Source of the DNA: Roseateles sp.
GTDB taxonomy: Bacteria > Pseudomonadota > Gammaproteobacteria > Burkholderiales > Burkholderiaceae
Reading direction: 5' to 3'
Assembly (NCBI GenBank): GCA_019232985.1
Contig: JAFAMW010000016.1
Span: 1-22,005 of the forward strand
DNA length: 22,005 nt
Shown piece after piece: positions 8,608 through 17,439 of the stretch. The position numbers and the translations under genes are program-made. The notes beneath the pieces were generated by a model that was not told the DNA's origin, ran no database searches, and saw nothing but the letters and a program-made list of their open reading frames with translations. Every line of letters begins with the position of its first letter. The first letter of the stretch is position 1.

Positions 8608-9051
8608 GTGACCGCGGCGTACCGGCGGCCCGCAGCGTTCGCGCTCGACGTCGCGCCGCAGCCGCGGCTCCAGTCGCTGGTCGCGCTGCTCGTCGTGCTC
8701 TCCGCCACGGCCGGGCTCGCGGCCTGGGTCGTCCACTGGGCGCCGGCGATCTGGCTCGCGTTGCTGCTGCCGATTGTTTCCTGGCAGGCCTGGCGCCTCG
8801 CGGCCGTCGCGCCGCGCCGCCTGCAGTTCGACGGCGACGCGTGGTGGCTCGGCACGCCGGGCCGCGCGCCGCAGCCCTGCCGCCGGCTCGAGGTCGTGTT
8901 CGATTTCGAGACCTGGCTGCTGCTGCGCGTCGACGTGGGGCGCTGGCGCTACCTGCCGATCGCGCGCCACCAGGCCGGCGCCGACTGGGGGCGGCTGCGC
9001 GCGACGCTCTACGCGGCGCGCCCGGCGCCCGAAGCCGATGGACCGGCCTGA
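8608..9051 (+). CDS. Small membrane protein, YgfX-like
   Basis: A 147-residue protein from a GTG start 14 nt after fabF, with GGAG and AAGG nearby. It has two adjacent hydrophobic segments at about residues 26-60 (LVALLVVLSATAGLAAWVV and IWLALLLPIVSW), followed by a cytoplasmic part RLQFDGDAWWL...LEVVFDFETWLLLRV and RYLPIARHQAGADWGRLRATL. The two-helix hairpin, the W-rich strand and the closing W-x-x-LR pattern resemble YgfX/CptA (DUF1434), but identity is low and I infer this by layout. Its stop overlaps the rpoE start by 14 nt, so it is co-translated with the sigma factor. No function is assigned. Confidence 0.65.
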   Translation: MTAAYRRPAAFALDVAPQPRLQSLVALLVVLSATAGLAAWVVHWAPAIWLALLLPIVSWQAWRLAAVAPRRLQFDGDAWWLGTPGRAPQPCRRLEVVFDFETWLLLRVDVGRWRYLPIARHQAGADWGRLRATLYAARPAPEADGPA

Positions 9052-9652
9052 CGAAGACGCCGAGCTCGTGCGGCGCGCCCAGGCCGGCGAGATGGCCGCG
9101 TTCGAGATGCTCGTCGTCAAGTACCAGCGCCGCGTCGAGCGCCTGCTCGCGCGCCAGGTGCGCGACGTCGACCTGATCAAGGACATCTGCCAGGAGAGCT
9201 TCGTGCGCGCGTGGCGCGCGCTGCCGGGCTTTCGCTTCGAGGCGGCGTTCTACACCTGGCTGTACCGCATCGCCGTGAACACCGCGCGCAAGACCCTGGC
9301 CGGCCTGCAGCGCGACCCGGTCGTGACCGAGGCCTCCCTCAATCGCGGGGGTGAGGGCGCCGGCGCGGAACCAAGCGCCGCGGCCGCGACTCCAACCGAG
9401 CTGGAGACGCCCGAGGTGCTGCTCGAGGGCAAGCAGCTGGCCGCGGCGGCGAACGCCGCCGTCGCCGCGCTGCCGCCCGAGTTTCGCCAGGCCTTCGAGC
9501 TGCGCGAGCTCGACGGCCTCGCGTACGAGGAGATCGCCGCGCTGCTCGGCTGCCCGGTCGGTACCGTGCGCTCGCGCATCTTCCGCGCGCGCGAGGCCGT
9601 GGCTGCGCGCCTGCGCCCGCTGCTCGAGACGCGCGGCGGGCGGCCTTGGTAG
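9038..9652 (+). CDS. rpoE: RNA polymerase sigma factor RpoE/AlgU family (ECF)
   Basis: A 204-residue ECF sigma factor. Region 2 is at about residues 10-85 (AFEMLVVKYQRRVERLL, DICQESFVRAWRALPGFR, FYTWLYRIAVNTARK). Region 4 is at about 139-195 (ALPPEFRQAFELRELDGL and the helix-turn-helix YEEIAALLGCPVGTVRSRIFRAREAV). A Gly/Ala/Thr-rich linker at 103-124 joins them. The anti-sigma factor and mucD directly downstream identify it as the sigma-E/AlgU envelope-stress factor rather than an iron-type ECF sigma. It overlaps the YgfX-like gene by 14 nt; the anti-sigma gene starts 19 nt after its stop. Confidence 0.92.
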   Translation: MDRPDEDAELVRRAQAGEMAAFEMLVVKYQRRVERLLARQVRDVDLIKDICQESFVRAWRALPGFRFEAAFYTWLYRIAVNTARKTLAGLQRDPVVTEASLNRGGEGAGAEPSAAAATPTELETPEVLLEGKQLAAAANAAVAALPPEFRQAFELRELDGLAYEEIAALLGCPVGTVRSRIFRAREAVAARLRPLLETRGGRPW

Positions 9653-9671
9653 GACGAAGGAATTGCTGACG

Positions 9672-10322
9672 ATGGACAAGCCGATCGATGCCATGACGGA
9701 CGCCGCGAACGACGCAGGCGCCGCGGCGCGCCGCCTGCGCGCGGCGCTGTCGGCGCTCGCCGACGGTGCCACGCCCGAGGACCCGCAGGACTGGCCGCGC
9801 CTGCGCGAAGCCTGGACGCGCGACCCCGCGCTGCGCCGCGAGTGGCAGCTGTTGCAGCTCGCCGGCGAGGCGCTGCGCGCGCCCGCGCTCGCGCCGCCCG
9901 TGCAGTCGGCCGAGGCGCTGCTGAGCGGCCTGCGAGCGCGCCTCGGCGCCGAGCCCGTGCCGATCGCGCGGGCGCGCGCGCGCCGCCGCCTGCGCGAGCT
10001 GTGGCCGGCGCTGGCCGTCGCGGCCGGCTTCGTGCTCGTCGCGCTGCTCGTGCCGGGCGGCCTGCGCGTCGCGCCGGGCGGCGCGGCGAGCCCGCTCGAC
10101 GTCGCGCAGGCCGACACCCTGGCGCTGCCGCCGGTCGACGGCGCGGCGCTGCTGCCCGCCGCCGACATGCTCGCCGAACCCTCGTTCGCCGCGGCCTTGA
10201 CGCCGGCGGCCAGCGGGGCGCCGGCCGAGGAGCCGCCGCAGCTGCGCGCCTGGCCGCGCGATACCCTCGCGCTGCCGGCCGCAAAGCCGCGCCCGGCGCA
10301 GGCTTCGGCGCCTGACTTTTGA
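9672..10322 (+). CDS. rseA: Anti-sigma-E factor, RseA/MucA type
   Basis: A 216-residue single-pass protein. The N-terminal cytoplasmic part contains LSALADGATPEDPQDWPRL (about 27-45) and REAWTRDPALRREWQLLQLAGEALR, the pattern of the RseA sigma-binding domain (LSALxDGE, then W...D..LR..W..Y). One transmembrane helix lies at about 111-130 after an Arg-rich stretch. The periplasmic part is Ala/Pro-rich and ends at residue 216. It would hold RpoE at the membrane until proteolysed. AAGGAA (9657-9662) lies 9 nt before the ATG. It is followed directly by mucD; no rseB intervenes. Confidence 0.85.
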   Translation: MDKPIDAMTDAANDAGAAARRLRAALSALADGATPEDPQDWPRLREAWTRDPALRREWQLLQLAGEALRAPALAPPVQSAEALLSGLRARLGAEPVPIARARARRRLRELWPALAVAAGFVLVALLVPGGLRVAPGGAASPLDVAQADTLALPPVDGAALLPAADMLAEPSFAAALTPAASGAPAEEPPQLRAWPRDTLALPAAKPRPAQASAPDF

Positions 10323-10351
10323 CCCGGGCGCCCGCAACGCGGACACTCGGC

Positions 10352-10364
10352 GCTAACGCTTAGC
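10352..10364. promoter_or_regulatory. Small palindrome upstream of mucD
   Basis: GCTAA (10352-10356) and TTAGC (10360-10364) form a perfect 5+5 inverted repeat around CGC, 11 nt before the mucD ATG. It could be an operator half-pair or a weak hairpin near the ribosome-binding site. No known regulator is recognised. Confidence 0.2.
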
Positions 10365-10375
10365 CACGGATTCCC

Positions 10376-11854
10376 ATGTCGCGACCCCCTGCCTTTTTCG
10401 CCGCCGCGCTGCTCGCGCTGAATCTTCTCGTCGCGACGCCGCTCGCGGCGCACGCCGAGGCCCACGAACTTCCCGATTTCACGCATCTCGTCGAGGAGGT
10501 CGGACCGGCCGTCGTCAACGTGCGCACGACCGAGCGCGTGCACGCGGGCGCGGCCGGGTCCAAGGCGGCGCCGATCGACCCGCAGATCCAGGAGCTGCTG
10601 CGCCGCTTCGGCATCCCGGTGCCCGACTCGCGCCGCGCCGACCCCGACGACGGCGGCGACGACGACGGCGGCGCACCCGACGACGGCGACGGCGGCCCGC
10701 AGCGCCGCAGCCTCGGCTCGGGCTTCATCCTGTCGAGCGACGGCTTCGTGATGACGAACTCCCATGTCGTCGACAACGCCGACAAGGTCGTCGTCACGCT
10801 GACCGACAAGCGCGAGTTCACGGCCAAGGTCGTCGGCCTCGACCGCCGCTCCGACGTCGCCGTGCTCAAGATCGACGCGACCGCCCTGCCGACCGTGAGG
10901 ATCGGCGACGTCACCAGGCTCAAGGTCGGCGAGTGGGTGATGGCGATCGGCTCGCCGTTCGGCTTCGACAACACGGTCACGGCCGGCATCGTCAGCGCGA
11001 AGGCGCGCGACACCGGCGACCTCGTGCGCCTGATCCAGACCGACGTCGCGATCAACCCGGGCAACTCGGGCGGGCCGCTGCTGAACCTGCGCGGCGAGGT
11101 CGTCGGCATCAATTCGCAGATCTACAGCCGCTCGGGCGGCTTCATGGGCATCTCGTTCGCGATCCCGATCGACGAGGCGGTGCGCGTCGCCGACCAGCTG
11201 CGCGGCATCGGCAAGGTCGTGCGCGGCTTCATCGGCGTGCGCCCCGACGACGTGAGCCCCGAGGTCGCCGAGGCGATCGGCCTCGGCAAGGCGCGCGGCT
11301 CGGTGATGATCATGGTCTCGCCGGGCGGCCCGGCTGAAGCCGGCGGCCTGCAGGCCGGCGACGTCGTCACGCGCATCGACGGCCAGGACATCGAGAACAC
11401 CGGCGAGCTGCGCCGCATGATCGCCGCGGTCAAGCCGGGCACCAAGATGGCGGTGCAGGTGTTCCGCCGCGGCGAGTACAAGAACCTCACGATCGCCGTC
11501 GCCGAAATGCCCGAGGACCAGGCCGCGGCCGGCGACAGCGACGCGTCGGCCGAGCCCGCGCCGCAGGGCGCGCCGCTCAAGGACCTCGGCCTGCGCGTCA
11601 GCGACCTCAGCGACGCGCAGAAGCGCGAGCTCAAGCTCGGCCGCCCGGCCGTGCGCGTCGAGGCCGTCAGCGGCCCGGCCGAGCGCGCGGGCCTGCGCGA
11701 GGGCGACCTGATCCTCGCGGTCGGCAACGTCGAGGTCACGACGGTCAAGGCGCTGCAGGCCCAGCTCGCCAAGCTCGACAAGGCCAAGCCGCTGACCCTG
11801 CTCGTGCGCCGCGGCGACATCACCAACTACCTGTTGCTCAAGCGCGCGCGCTGA
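10376..11854 (+). CDS. mucD: Periplasmic serine protease of the Do/HtrA family
   Basis: A 492-residue DegP/MucD protease-chaperone. A Sec signal peptide spans about residues 1-27 (hydrophobic ALLALNLLVATPLAA, cleavage near AHA-EA). The trypsin-like domain carries His130 (TNSHVV), Asp160 (RRSDVAVLK) and Ser231 (NPGNSGGPLL). Two PDZ domains follow, at about 275-370 and 395-490. An unusually acidic Asp/Gly-rich loop lies at about 89-107, before the catalytic His, in the region where DegP has its LA loop. It degrades misfolded envelope proteins and feeds back on sigma-E; its place after rseA fits that role. It is the last gene before a 536-nt gap. Confidence 0.95.
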   Translation: MSRPPAFFAAALLALNLLVATPLAAHAEAHELPDFTHLVEEVGPAVVNVRTTERVHAGAAGSKAAPIDPQIQELLRRFGIPVPDSRRADPDDGGDDDGGAPDDGDGGPQRRSLGSGFILSSDGFVMTNSHVVDNADKVVVTLTDKREFTAKVVGLDRRSDVAVLKIDATALPTVRIGDVTRLKVGEWVMAIGSPFGFDNTVTAGIVSAKARDTGDLVRLIQTDVAINPGNSGGPLLNLRGEVVGINSQIYSRSGGFMGISFAIPIDEAVRVADQLRGIGKVVRGFIGVRPDDVSPEVAEAIGLGKARGSVMIMVSPGGPAEAGGLQAGDVVTRIDGQDIENTGELRRMIAAVKPGTKMAVQVFRRGEYKNLTIAVAEMPEDQAAAGDSDASAEPAPQGAPLKDLGLRVSDLSDAQKRELKLGRPAVRVEAVSGPAERAGLREGDLILAVGNVEVTTVKALQAQLAKLDKAKPLTLLVRRGDITNYLLLKRAR

Positions 11855-11855
11855 G

Positions 11856-11897
11856 GCCGGACGAGCCGGCTATCCCCCCAAACCGGGGTCGGTCTTT
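11856..11897 (+). terminator. Possible terminator after mucD
   Basis: Immediately after the mucD stop, a 5-bp GC stem (11856-11860 with 11866-11870) is followed by a CCCC/GGGG pair around 11875-11888 and then GTCTTT. The T-content is poor, so this is a weak candidate for ending the rpoE-rseA-mucD transcript. Confidence 0.3.
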
Positions 11898-12207
11898 GGC
11901 CGCCGGCCGGCCGTGCGTGGCGTCGCGGCGGCGCGGCAGGGCGCGCCGGGATGGCGATGTTGGTCCTCGCTCACTTCCGATCTGGCTCGGATTAATCCTT
12001 TGGCGCGCATGAATCTGCGATCGAGCCTATGGATTCAACGCCCGGAGTGCAAAAGCGGGGGGTGATTCCGGCGACGCCGAGGCGCCGGCGTCGCCCACAG
12101 CTTGTTCTTCACAGCCTGTGTATAAGTTGTTGAAACAATTCCTTGTTGGCGCACTGCAACGAGGACTTTTCCGGCCTTTGGCGGCGGCCCGGAACAGGCC
12201 TTTTCGC
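11898..12207. other. Gene-free intergenic stretch with hairpins and DnaA-box-like sites
   Basis: No convincing coding sequence is seen here. A perfect 10-bp stem with a 6-nt loop lies at 12070-12095. It is followed by TTCTTCACA (12105-12113) and TGTGTATAA (12117-12125), which face each other across 3 nt; the second reads TTATACACA on the minus strand, a match to TTATNCACA. A weak 5-bp stem plus TTTT lies at 12173-12204. Base composition is less GC-rich than in the surrounding genes, especially at about 11955-12060 and 12100-12150. Confidence 0.5.
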
Positions 12208-12213
12208 TACAAT
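12208..12213 (+). promoter_or_regulatory. -10-like box TACAAT in the lepA upstream region
   Basis: TACAAT matches the sigma-70 -10 consensus TATAAT at five of six positions. No good -35 is found 16-18 nt upstream. A start about 7 nt downstream, near 12220, would fall exactly at the base of the first hairpin of the small RNA candidate. Confidence 0.5.
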
Positions 12214-12219
12214 GGAAGC

Positions 12220-12283
12220 CCAACAAGCAGTTGCCATACGTTTTGTTGGAAGGCGCGTCACCGCTTCGACGTGCCTTTTTTTT
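12220..12283 (+). ncRNA. Candidate short two-hairpin RNA or lepA attenuator
   Basis: Hairpin 1 pairs CCAACAA (12220-12226) with TTGTTGG (12243-12249) around a 16-nt loop. Hairpin 2 begins at the next base and pairs 12250-12259 with 12268-12277 (10 bp, one G-U) around an 8-nt loop. It merges into eight consecutive T residues (12276-12283), a textbook intrinsic terminator. With the TACAAT box just upstream this defines a transcript of about 64 nt. It is either an independent small RNA or the terminated form of the lepA leader; no known family is recognised. Confidence 0.5.
12250..12283 (+). terminator. Strong intrinsic terminator upstream of lepA
   Basis: A 10-bp stem with a single G-U pair, an 8-nt loop and an uninterrupted run of eight T residues. 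It is the best intrinsic terminator in the window and lies 107 nt before the lepA start codon, not after a gene. Confidence 0.8.
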
Positions 12284-12294
12284 GACTTCAGCAC

Positions 12295-12359
12295 GGCCTC
12301 TGACGAGGCCTTCACATCGCTGCGCGATATGAGCTTCCGTCGCAACGGCTCCGCCGTTG
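12295..12359 (+). other. Two small hairpins in the lepA leader
   Basis: GGCCTC/GAGGCC (12295-12300 with 12305-12310, tetraloop TGAC) and CAACGG/CCGTTG (12343-12348 with 12354-12359, 5-nt loop) lie between the terminator and lepA. They could matter if the upstream terminator is an attenuator. No clear second promoter is visible between the terminator and lepA. Confidence 0.35.
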
Positions 12360-12390
12360 TATGCACGGCGTTCGCGCAGCGCGAGCCAGC

Positions 12391-14199
<1,809 letters not shown>

Positions 14200-14223
14200 A
14201 GAACGAACGAACACAAGGTTTTG

Positions 14224-15201
14224 ATGAGTGCCCTGACCGGAGTCCTGTACGCCGCCCTCGTCGCCTATCTGGGCGGCTGGTATTTCGGCAAGTGGAGCGG
14301 CGATTTCGAGCTGCTGCTGTTCGTCCTGACCGCCGTCACGCTGCTGTACTGGCTGGCCGAGCGCTTCTACTTCAAGCCCGGCCGCGAGGCCGCGGCGACG
14401 CAGCTGCAGACCCAGGACGCGACGCGCCGCGAGGCGCTCGCCGCGCAGGGCATCAATCAGGTCGACAGCGGCGCGGGCGTCGCGGTCGCGCGCGAGCGCC
14501 TGCTGATGCAGCCCTGGTGGCTCGACTGGACCGCCGGCCTGTTCCCGGTGATCCTCGTCGTGTTCCTGGTGCGCAGCTTCGTCATCGAGCCGTTCAAGAT
14601 CCCGTCGGGCTCGATGGTGCCGACCCTGCTCGTCGGCGACCTGATCGTCGTGAACAAGTTCCACTACGGCGTGCGCCTGCCCGTGCTCGACAAGAAGATC
14701 ATCGCGAACCACGACGTCGAGCGTGGCGACGTGATGGTGTTCCGCTACCCCGAGGACACCAGCGTCGACTTCATCAAGCGCGTCGTCGGCGTGCCCGGCG
14801 ACACGATCCGCTACGCCGACGGCAAGCTCACCGTGAACGGCCAGCCGGCCGCGACCGAGGCCGACGGCAGCTTCTACGACGAAGACAGCCACACGACCCG
14901 CACGCGCCTGCTCGAGCAGCTCGGCGCGGTCAGGCACCCGCTGCTGCTCGACCCGCAGGGTCCGCACCCGTTCGGCCCCGATCCGTTCCCGCTGCGCGAG
15001 GCCTGCAACTACGGCCCCGACTACCAGAGCGTGACCTGCACCGTGCCGGCCGGCCATTACTTCATGATGGGCGACAACCGCGACAATTCCCGCGATTCGC
15101 GCTTCTGGGGCTTTGTCCCGGACGAGAATATCGTCGGCAAGGCCGTCATGGTGTGGATGAATTTCGGTAATCTTCGCCGCATCGGCACCAGCATCCGCTG
15201 A
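14224..15201 (+). CDS. lepB: Signal peptidase I
   Basis: A 325-residue integral membrane protease that removes Sec signal peptides at the periplasmic face. Two N-terminal hydrophobic segments (about 4-21 and 28-45) and a third (about 105-119) precede box B, IPSGSMVPTLL, with the nucleophile Ser130. The general base Lys185 lies in DFIKRVVGVPGD, and box E (MGDNRDNSRDSRFWGFV) is intact. AAGG at 14215-14218 lies 5 nt before the ATG at 14224 and argues against the TTG at 14221. The stop overlaps the ATG at 15201 in a TGATG arrangement. Confidence 0.96.
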   Translation: MSALTGVLYAALVAYLGGWYFGKWSGDFELLLFVLTAVTLLYWLAERFYFKPGREAAATQLQTQDATRREALAAQGINQVDSGAGVAVARERLLMQPWWLDWTAGLFPVILVVFLVRSFVIEPFKIPSGSMVPTLLVGDLIVVNKFHYGVRLPVLDKKIIANHDVERGDVMVFRYPEDTSVDFIKRVVGVPGDTIRYADGKLTVNGQPAATEADGSFYDEDSHTTRTRLLEQLGAVRHPLLLDPQGPHPFGPDPFPLREACNYGPDYQSVTCTVPAGHYFMMGDNRDNSRDSRFWGFVPDENIVGKAVMVWMNFGNLRRIGTSIR

Positions 15202-15239
15202 TGCCGCCCCGTCAACGCCTCAGGAAGGGATTCGCCCAC

Positions 15240-15611
15240 ATGCCCGGTTCGTTCAGCCATCGCTCCCGCCGCCAGGGCGGCATCAGCCTGGTCGGCCTGC
15301 TGTTCTGGGCCGTCGTGCTGGCGTTCGCGGGCCTGATCGTCGCGCGCGTCGCGCCGACCCTGATCGAGTACTACACGCTCAAGCGCGTGATCGGCAAGAT
15401 CGTCGCCGACAACCCGGGCACCGTGCCGGCCGTGCGCGCCGACTTCGACCGCGCGCGCCAGGTCGAGTACTCGATCGAGAGCGTGACCAGCCAGGACCTC
15501 GTCGTCACGAAGGACAACGACCAGCTCGTCGTCAGCTTCGCCTACGACAAGCAGGTGCCGCTGTTCGGCCCGGTCTCGCTGATGATCCACTACGAGGCGA
15601 GCTCGCGCTGA
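15240..15611 (+). CDS. DUF4845 single-pass membrane protein
   Basis: A 123-residue protein with one N-terminal hydrophobic helix at about residues 15-36 (ISLVGLLFWAVVLAFAGLIV) after a basic segment, resembling a type IV pilin-like start. A small C-terminal domain contains APTLIEYYTLKRVIGKI and ends PVSLMIHYEA. DUF4845 proteins occur between lepB and rnc in many beta- and gammaproteobacteria; their function is unknown. AGGAAGGGA at 15222-15230 supports the ATG at 15240, while an ATG at 15201 overlapping lepB would add 13 residues and is possible. Confidence 0.8.
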   Translation: MPGSFSHRSRRQGGISLVGLLFWAVVLAFAGLIVARVAPTLIEYYTLKRVIGKIVADNPGTVPAVRADFDRARQVEYSIESVTSQDLVVTKDNDQLVVSFAYDKQVPLFGPVSLMIHYEASSR

Positions 15612-15631
15612 GTCTCGGCGCGCGACAGTCC

Positions 15632-16345
15632 ATGAACCCGGTCACGACGCAGCTCCAGCAACGCCTCGGCCACGCGTTCGCGCGGCCCGAACTGCTCGAG
15701 CGCGCGCTCACCCACCGCTCGTTCAGCGCCGACCACAACGAGCGCCTCGAATTCCTCGGCGACGCGGTGCTGAGCCTGGCCGTCTCGAGCCTGCTCTACG
15801 AGCGCCTCGGCGGCGCCGACGAGGGCGAGCTCACGCGCATCCGCGCCCACCTCGTGCGCGAGGACAGCCTCTACAAGCTAGCGCTCGCGGCCGGCTTCCC
15901 GGGTGCGCTGCGCCTGTCCGAGGGCGAGGCGCGCGGCGGCGGCGCGCAGCGCCCGTCGATCCTCGCCGACGCGCTCGAGGCCGTGATCGGCGCGGCCTAC
16001 CTCGACGGCGGCTTCGACGCCGCGACGGGCATCGTCACGCGCCTGTTCGCCGAGGTCGTCGCCGACGTCGCGAGCAGCGGCGCGAGCGACTGGGGCAAGG
16101 ACGCGAAGACGGCCTTGCAGGAATGGCTGCAGGCGCGCAAGCTGCCGGTTCCCGGCTACCGCATTCTCGAGACGCGCGGCCAGCAGCACGAGCAGCTGTT
16201 CGTCGTCGAATGCGCGGTGCCTTCGCTGAACCTCCTGCATTCGGGCGAAGGCCGTTCGCGCCGCGCCGCCGAGCAGGACGCCGCGCGACGCATGCTCGAC
16301 GAACTCGTCGCGCGCGACCAGCCGGGCTCGGGCCTGCGCGACTGA
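15632..16345 (+). CDS. rnc: Ribonuclease III
   Basis: A 237-residue double-strand-specific endonuclease that processes rRNA precursors and structured mRNAs. The signature NERLEFLGDAVL provides Glu37, Glu40 and Asp44; Asp113 and Glu116 in LADALEAVIGAAYLDGG complete the metal-binding set. A double-stranded RNA-binding domain occupies about residues 157-226 (KTALQEWLQARKLPVPGY to EQDAARRMLDEL). It begins 20 nt after the DUF4845 gene and is followed by a 173-nt gap holding a palindromic repeat. Confidence 0.96.
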   Translation: MNPVTTQLQQRLGHAFARPELLERALTHRSFSADHNERLEFLGDAVLSLAVSSLLYERLGGADEGELTRIRAHLVREDSLYKLALAAGFPGALRLSEGEARGGGAQRPSILADALEAVIGAAYLDGGFDAATGIVTRLFAEVVADVASSGASDWGKDAKTALQEWLQARKLPVPGYRILETRGQQHEQLFVVECAVPSLNLLHSGEGRSRRAAEQDAARRMLDELVARDQPGSGLRD

Positions 16346-16351
16346 AATGAT

Positions 16352-16472
16352 GCCCCTCGTCCATGCCCGCCGCGCTGAACGCGGGCGACCCTGGCCGGTC
16401 CCCCGAGGGGACGAACCGGCCAGCGGCCGCGAGCCGCAGGCCCGCTCCCGCGAGCCGGCTTGGGAGCGGCCC
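16352..16472 (-). repeat. Palindromic intergenic repeat, copy B (between rnc and era)
   Basis: Read on the minus strand this contains, in the same order as the copy before fabF, GGGCCGC-TCCC-AAGC (16472-16458), the core hairpin and GGACGAGGGGC (16362-16352). The core pairs 16391-16398 with 16416-16423 and 16399-16403 with 16407-16411. Two extra hairpins are inserted relative to copy A, at 16365-16386 and 16439-16471. The element fills most of the rnc-era gap and would form several stems in the transcript. Confidence 0.6.
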
Positions 16473-16518
16473 GGCGCCGGCCCGGAATACCCGCGTCGCC
16501 GGACGCGAGGGCGCAAGG

Positions 16519-17427
16519 ATGACTGAAATGGCCCAAACCCAACCCCCCGCCCAGCGCTGCGGCCTGATCGCGATCGTCGGCCGGCCCAACGTCGGCAAGT
16601 CGACGCTGCTCAACGCGCTGGTCGGCCAGAAGGTCTCGATCACGTCGGACAAGGCCCAGACGACGCGCCACCGCATCACCGGCGTGCGCAGCGTCGACGA
16701 GACGCAGTTCATCTTCGTTGACACGCCGGGCTTCCAGACCAAGCACAACGCCGCGCTGAACCGCAACCTGAACCGCACCGTGCACGGCGTGCTCGCCGAC
16801 GTCGACCTCGTGCTGTTCGTCGTCGAGGCGGGCAAGTTCGGCCTCGACGACGCCAAGGTGCTGGCCCTGCTGCCCGAGGACAAGCCGGTCGTGCTGATCG
16901 CCAACAAGCTCGACGCCGTGCACCGCCGCGCCGAGCTCGCGCCCTGGCTCAAGAGCATGCAGGAGCGCCGCAACTTCGCCGAGTTCGTGCCGCTGTCGGC
17001 CAAGAAGGCCGCCGACGTCACGCGCCTGTTCGCGATCCTCAAGCCCTACGTGCCCGAGCAGGGCTGGTTCTACGAGGAAGACGCGTTGACCGACCGCTCC
17101 GAGCGCTTTCTCGCGAGCGAGATCATCCGCGAGAAGCTGTTCCGACTGACCGGCGACGAGCTGCCCTACACCTCGACCGTCGTGATCGACAAATGGGAAG
17201 AGGAGGGCGCGCTGCGCCGCATCTCGGCGTCGATCGTCGTCGAGCGCGAGGCCCACAAGGGCATGATCATCGGCCAGGGCGGCGAACGCCTCAAGCGCGT
17301 CGGCTCCGAGGCGCGCCAGGAGCTCGAGCACCTGCTCGAGGGGCGCGTGTTCCTCGAGCTCTGGGTCAAGGTCCGCTCCGGCTGGGCCGACAGCGAAGAG
17401 CACCTGCGCAGCTACGGCTATGAGTGA
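16519..17427 (+). CDS. era: GTPase Era
   Basis: A 302-residue GTPase for 30S maturation that binds the 3' end of 16S rRNA. The GTPase domain shows G1 GRPNVGKS (21-28), the TTRHRITG block, G3 DTPGF (68-72) and G4 NKLD (129-132). The C-terminal KH domain contains [16 protein letters not shown] near 247-262 and ends [20 protein letters not shown]. The start may be 16519 (GAGGG 7 nt upstream) or 16528 (AAGGA 8 nt upstream), which differ by three residues. An upstream in-frame ATG at 16363 would run through the repeat and is unlikely. Confidence 0.96.
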   Translation: MTEMAQTQPPAQRCGLIAIVGRPNVGKSTLLNALVGQKVSITSDKAQTTRHRITGVRSVDETQFIFVDTPGFQTKHNAALNRNLNRTVHGVLADVDLVLFVVEAGKFGLDDAKVLALLPEDKPVVLIANKLDAVHRRAELAPWLKSMQERRNFAEFVPLSAKKAADVTRLFAILKPYVPEQGWFYEEDALTDRSERFLASEIIREKLFRLTGDELPYTSTVVIDKWEEEGALRRISASIVVEREAHKGMIIGQGGERLKRVGSEARQELEHLLEGRVFLELWVKVRSGWADSEEHLRSYGYE

Positions 17428-17439
17428 GGTCGCGGCGCC

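Noticed and set aside
10468..10495. GAACTT as a sigma-E type promoter for mucD
   Set aside because: It lies inside the mucD coding sequence and lacks a good -10 partner at the right spacing.
12100..12150. Chromosomal replication origin or dif site
   Set aside because: Only one full and one near DnaA-box match, with no AT-rich unwinding repeats, no dnaA or dnaN nearby, and no dif-like core.
12282..12287. TTGACT as a -35 element for lepA
   Set aside because: It is part of the terminator T-run, and no -10-like hexamer lies 16-18 nt downstream.
16363..16518. Upstream extension of era from the ATG at 16363
   Set aside because: The extension is Pro/Arg/Ala-rich, runs through the palindromic repeat and is not part of the Era family.
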